Of a DNA stretch of 64,000 nucleotides, positions 60,387 to 64,000 are shown piece after piece (the stretch's first letter is position 1; every line of letters starts with the position of its first letter). The stretch comes from Acidobacteriota bacterium. Its GTDB lineage: Bacteria > Acidobacteriota > Blastocatellia > Pyrinomonadales > Pyrinomonadaceae. The notes under the pieces are model-generated. The model was not told the DNA's origin. It saw only the letters and a program-made list of their open reading frames with translations, and searched no databases. Made by a program: the position numbers and the translations under genes. The stretch covers positions 372,001 through 436,000 of the forward strand of contig JAEWFC010000038.1 in assembly GCA_023389035.1 (NCBI GenBank), in the 5' to 3' direction.

Positions 60387-62741
60387 TCACAGTGGACCGT
60401 CAAGCACGGCCCTGACCTTGCGTGCGAGCATCGCGGCCGTAAACGGCTTTTGCAGAAAGTTGGTCCCGGGTGCCAGCACACCGCTGTGGACGATCGTATC
60501 GTCGGTGTATCCTGAGATGTAGAGCACCTTTAATTTCGGACAAGACTCAGTGATACGGCTCGCTAATTCGGTCCCGTTCATTCCCGGCATCACCACGTCC
60601 GTGACCAACAGGTCGATAGACCCGCGATGTTCGCGGCATTGCTGCAACGCATCGTGCCCGTCGCGTGATTCGATAACGTTGTAACCGTATTGCTGGAGCA
60701 CGCGGGCAGTCAGCGTCCTGACCTGTTCGGCATCCTCGGCGATCAGGACCGTCTCGGTTCCGCTCGCAGCCTCTTTAGCTTCCGTACGATGGATCGCATC
60801 GTCATCGCCTTCAACACGCGGGAAATAGATCTTAAAGGTCGTGCCGTGTCCCGGTTCGCTGTAGACCCAGATCGTGCCGCCCGATTGCTGAACGATACCG
60901 TAGACCGTTGATAACCCCAGGCCTGTTCCCTTGCCTGATTCTTTCGTCGTGAAGAAGGGATCGAACACCTTGTCCTTGATCTCCTGCGACATCCCCACGC
61001 CTGTATCGCTTACGGCCAGCATCACGTATTCACCAGACACTACGTCCAGGTGAGTTGCGGCATAATGCTCGTCGAGCTCGACGTTATGGGTCTCGATGGC
61101 GAGCCTTCCTCCGTGCGGCATCGCGTCGCGGGCATTGATGGCGAGGTTCATTATGATCTGATCGATCTGTCCGGCGTCTGCCTTGGTCAACCAAAGGTCC
61201 TCGGATGCCCTCGATTCCAGAATAATGTCATCGCCGATCAGACGCTGCAGCATTTTCTTTAGCTCTTCGATCACCACATTTAGATCGAGAACGGTCGGCT
61301 GCAAGACCTGTTTCCGGCTGAATGCAAGCAGCTGTTGAGTCAGCATCGCTGCGCGGTCGCCTGCCTTTGCAACCTCTTCCAGGTTCCGTCTGATAGGATC
61401 GTCGGGCTTTAGCTTTCGAATGCTTAGCTCTGTGTAGCCGTTGATAGCGGTCAGAAGATTGTTGAAATCATGAGCGATCCCGCCGGCGAGCATTCCTATC
61501 GCCTCCATCTTTTGCGACTGGCGGAGCTGCTCCTCGAGCATTCGACGCTCCGTAATGTCGTACGCAAGCACGAGCCTGCCGGGGCGTCCATCCCACGTGA
61601 TCGGGTGTGCATTTATCTCGACGTCCAGTAGCTGGCCGTCTTTACGCCGATGTCGCCAGACCTCGGTCGCTGAAAGCTGGTCCGAAAGCTCGGTTGTCGA
61701 TTCCAGGAACCGCGGCAGGTCCTCCTCGGGCCGAATGTCCTTGATCGTCATCGAGAGAAACTCTTCGCGTGTGAAGCCGTATTGCCGTATCGCGGCCTTA
61801 TTTACCTCGAGAAACTGCAGCGTTTCGATGTCGAAGACCCACATCGGGTAAGGGCTTTCGGCGAAGAGACGCTTGTACCGCTTCTCTGATTCGATCAGCT
61901 CGTATTCGGCACGCTTACGTTCTGTGATGTCGATGTTAAGTGCGAGTATCTCACGCGGCTTGCCGTCGGGGCCGTTATGAAGCGCAAGGTTGCTGGCAAC
62001 GATCACGCGTTCGCCGTTCTTTTTCAGATGTGCGAGATCGCCCTGCCAAAAGCCATTGGCAAAGAAGTCCTCGATGATCTTTTCACGCGGTTCGGGATAG
62101 ACCGTATCCAGCAGCTTGTAGGCGTGCTTGCCGATCGCTTCCTTTGCCGACCAGCCGTAAAGCCGCTCTGCCCCGGCGTTCCAGGAGGCTATCCGCCAGT
62201 CGAGCGTGAGCATCAGCACGGGTGCCAGATCGAGCAGGATCGTCTGCTTTTCGATCTCGAGACGGGCCGCCACGCGGGACGACACGTCACGCATTATGAC
62301 GGTGTAGAGCTTTTGATCGCCGGCGTCTAGCTGTGAGATGGATGCCTCGGCTGGAAACTCGTCGCCGTCGGCACGCAGTGCATATACGTCCCGCGAGCCC
62401 GCCATCGAACGCGACGTTATGCCCGTTCTGCCAAAGGCGTCGATGTGCTCGGAATGGTGTTCGTGAAAGCGTTCGGGGATCAGCAGGTCCAATGGCTTCC
62501 CGAGCACGTCTTCCGCCGTGCAGCGAAACATCTGCTCGGCAGCACGGTTAAAAAAGACGATGCGATGCCGCGAATCTACCGTAATGATCGCGTCCATCGC
62601 GGCATCCATTATGCCCGCCAGCCGTGCCTCGGCGTTGTCTAAAAGGGTATGGTCGGAAAATCCCGCGGCCGTCTCTCGGGTCGCAGTCGTTGATGCGGAA
62701 TTGGGGGCGTTGGAACCTGGGAGCCTAACGTTATTTTTCAT
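60387..62741 (-). CDS. hybrid sensor histidine kinase with three PAS domains and C-terminal receiver
   Basis: 784 aa, no membrane segment, so cytoplasmic. Three PAS domains in succession (about 40-160: ITVDSRHRIVFFNRAAEQMF; 165-285: TLDWRIASWNAGAERLYG; 290-400: VFDIETLQFLEVNKAAIRQYG), HisKA with GGIAHDFNNLLTAI, HATPase with IIMNLAINARDAMPHGG, DTGVGMS and GKGTGLGLS, then a receiver (VLIAEDAEQVRT; phosphoacceptor in DLLVTDVVMPG; FLQKPF). No phosphotransfer protein or regulator is adjacent, so output is unknown. Confidence 0.94.
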   Translation of the reverse strand: MKNNVRLPGSNAPNSASTTATRETAAGFSDHTLLDNAEARLAGIMDAAMDAIITVDSRHRIVFFNRAAEQMFRCTAEDVLGKPLDLLIPERFHEHHSEHIDAFGRTGITSRSMAGSRDVYALRADGDEFPAEASISQLDAGDQKLYTVIMRDVSSRVAARLEIEKQTILLDLAPVLMLTLDWRIASWNAGAERLYGWSAKEAIGKHAYKLLDTVYPEPREKIIEDFFANGFWQGDLAHLKKNGERVIVASNLALHNGPDGKPREILALNIDITERKRAEYELIESEKRYKRLFAESPYPMWVFDIETLQFLEVNKAAIRQYGFTREEFLSMTIKDIRPEEDLPRFLESTTELSDQLSATEVWRHRRKDGQLLDVEINAHPITWDGRPGRLVLAYDITERRMLEEQLRQSQKMEAIGMLAGGIAHDFNNLLTAINGYTELSIRKLKPDDPIRRNLEEVAKAGDRAAMLTQQLLAFSRKQVLQPTVLDLNVVIEELKKMLQRLIGDDIILESRASEDLWLTKADAGQIDQIIMNLAINARDAMPHGGRLAIETHNVELDEHYAATHLDVVSGEYVMLAVSDTGVGMSQEIKDKVFDPFFTTKESGKGTGLGLSTVYGIVQQSGGTIWVYSEPGHGTTFKIYFPRVEGDDDAIHRTEAKEAASGTETVLIAEDAEQVRTLTARVLQQYGYNVIESRDGHDALQQCREHRGSIDLLVTDVVMPGMNGTELASRITESCPKLKVLYISGYTDDTIVHSGVLAPGTNFLQKPFTAAMLARKVRAVLDGPL

Positions 62742-62948
62742 CCTTTGCGAAACGTGACAAGTGTCGGGATCGTTATCAGATCACGAAAGGGTGAAAGGAA
62801 CGTTACACGAAATACGGTATATAAGTCAAAATTATCGCACTTCGCCTGCCCGGCCCGTGCAAACTTCAACCGCCGACGGCGAACCTCCATGCGTGCCCGG
62901 ATCGAACGACCGCAGCTCACGGCTGACGGGCCGTTACGCCTCTACCGG

Positions 62949-64000
62949 CTATCTCAGTGCCGTAAACTCCAGGCCGGTGAGATCTTCATAGAGGGTCAGG
63001 GTGATCGACGGCTGCTTAAAGGCGTGGCGTCCTGCCGAAACGGTTATCGTGTACGTCTCGCCCGCCCGCAGGCCGTCAAACGCAAAGTTTCCAAAGGTAC
63101 CCGTGCGGACCGTTACCGGCTGAATCAAAAGCCCGCCCTCGATCGTCACGCTCGCACCGCGGACCGCCATTCCCGCAGCATCACCGACACGCCCCGTCAC
63201 CCGCACCTCAGCAGCAGTCGGTCCCAATACCTCATCCGCACCGATATCCGGACTCACGGCGTCACGCGGCTGCCCGTCAATGTCATGCGTGACCGCAGCG
63301 ATCCCCGCCCCAAGCCCGATCAGCGGCGAACCCGCCTGCAAATGCAGATCATCCGCCGACACAAACATCGGATCGAAAACCACCGAAGCGTTGTCATTCG
63401 TTCCTGCCACCGAGAACAGGCGGGTGGCCGAACGCATGTTCGATGATGGTGAGGTAAGCAGCGGATTAAAGTCTGCAGCCTTATATCGGGTGAAGGTTAA
63501 CAGATAAAAAAGCCCGGGATAACCGATCATGCTGCGATTTGCGTCTGCCCCTTGAACATACGCATTGTTATTTAAAGTGAGGCCGAACTCCTCGTTCGCA
63601 TTGCTAGGCCAACAGATGCTTGCGAACGCGGGTGAGGTGGCGTGACCGCCAAGTTGCACATTTGCGAAGATGTTATTACGAACATCCATGCCCGTCACTA
63701 CGCTAAGACCGATCAACAGCCCGCAGCTTAATGTGCTTCCGGTTCCTGAGACCGCTCCGGACATCAGCACGGTATTGTGATAAATACGATGCCCTACGCC
63801 GGTATTGTCGCTAGTTCGAATCCCGTATGACCCAGATGTCCCGCTGAAATTCCCGTTAGCGCCGCTGATCACCCCAGTGATGAAGTTGTTCAAAATGAAT
63901 GCGTTGTTACCGTTTCCGATGTTTATTCCGGCCGCACCATTTGCTGCGGTGTTCCGGTTTCGGACGCGGAGAACCTTGTTCGCCTCGACTCGGGGATTGT
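62949..64000 (-). CDS. right-handed beta-helix surface protein, C-terminal part (5' end outside window)
   Basis: The frame is open to the window edge, so this is only the 3' part. Visible: Asn/Gly-rich beta-helix turns (GNGNNAFILNNFITG, YHNTVLMSGAVSGTGS, MDVRNNIFANVQLGG), a conserved module GLGAGIAAVTHDIDGQPRD followed by PDIGADEV that is common at the end of such helices, and a C-terminal carboxypeptidase-regulatory/CnaB-like domain (VTGRVGDAAGMAVRGASVTI to the end). Probably exported; a partial pectin-lyase-like fold is inferred. No catalytic residues can be assigned. Confidence 0.8.
   Translation of the reverse strand, partial: NPRVEANKVLRVRNRNTAANGAAGINIGNGNNAFILNNFITGVISGANGNFSGTSGSYGIRTSDNTGVGHRIYHNTVLMSGAVSGTGSTLSCGLLIGLSVVTGMDVRNNIFANVQLGGHATSPAFASICWPSNANEEFGLTLNNNAYVQGADANRSMIGYPGLFYLLTFTRYKAADFNPLLTSPSSNMRSATRLFSVAGTNDNASVVFDPMFVSADDLHLQAGSPLIGLGAGIAAVTHDIDGQPRDAVSPDIGADEVLGPTAAEVRVTGRVGDAAGMAVRGASVTIEGGLLIQPVTVRTGTFGNFAFDGLRAGETYTITVSAGRHAFKQPSITLTLYEDLTGLEFTALR

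Noticed and set aside
1..64000. tRNA, rRNA, CRISPR, phage structural genes
   Set aside because: Looked for by eye and none found; a covariance-model scan would be needed to exclude short RNAs.

Overview
The window reads as a chromosomal segment of a moderately GC-rich, Gram-negative bacterium. The best guess is the phylum Acidobacteriota, near Blastocatellia/Pyrinomonadaceae. That guess rests on a very large TonB-receptor-like barrel with an N-terminal carboxypeptidase-regulatory domain, an archaeal-type phosphatidylserine decarboxylase, NtrYX-type signalling, VIT/vWA and YCF48-type secreted proteins, and a PAS-rich hybrid kinase. This is inference from gene content; no rRNA or tRNA gene was seen.

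Layout. 1-1030: the 3' end of a peptidyl-dipeptidase (M3) gene, a terminator and a 12-copy 21-bp tandem repeat. 1064-7902: a secreted protein of unknown function, then an NtrX-type sigma-54 regulator and its NtrY-type kinase. The two are not adjacent. About 2 kb lies between them: two small same-strand ORFs, an opposite-strand lipase-like gene, and two copies of a scar that fuses the first codons of the regulator to the last codons of the kinase. 7983-15094: CPBP protease, nadC, a lipoprotein, valS and a receiver protein with a long disordered tail. 15176-31047 (minus strand): pdxA and a division/cell-wall cluster in the order rsmH-ftsL-ftsI-murF-mraY-murD-ftsW-murG-murC-ftsQ-ftsA-ftsZ. It is driven by a good sigma-70-like promoter at 31269-31297 and closed by a terminator after ftsZ. 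mraZ, murE, murB and ddl are absent from it.

31427-34329 (plus strand): a ZIP metal transporter, a small membrane protein, and psd and pssA for phosphatidylethanolamine synthesis, separated by a repeat. 34397-35239: an IS200-type/REP-associated transposase gene bracketed by inverted palindromes and a 3-copy ~102-bp repeat. 35429-38499: an AAA ATPase with a C-terminal helix-turn-helix and a candidate autoregulatory operator, then a GAF protein and a leaderless subtilase facing it. 38690-47813: an envelope-facing block (S41 protease, TonB-type receptor, YCF48-like propeller, VIT/vWA protein). 48285-52106: secreted helical and coiled-coil proteins of unknown role and a degenerate ABC ATPase. 52111-58410: glgA, rho, yihA/engB and lon. 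58786-64000: a glycine-rich stress protein, a ChaN-like protein, a three-PAS hybrid histidine kinase and the 3' part of a beta-helix surface protein that runs off the window.

Most of the window is ordinary housekeeping. The regions that stand out are the ntrY-ntrX interval (3735-5752), the repeat/transposase region (33329-35412), the GAF/subtilase pair, and the ABC protein without a signature motif.
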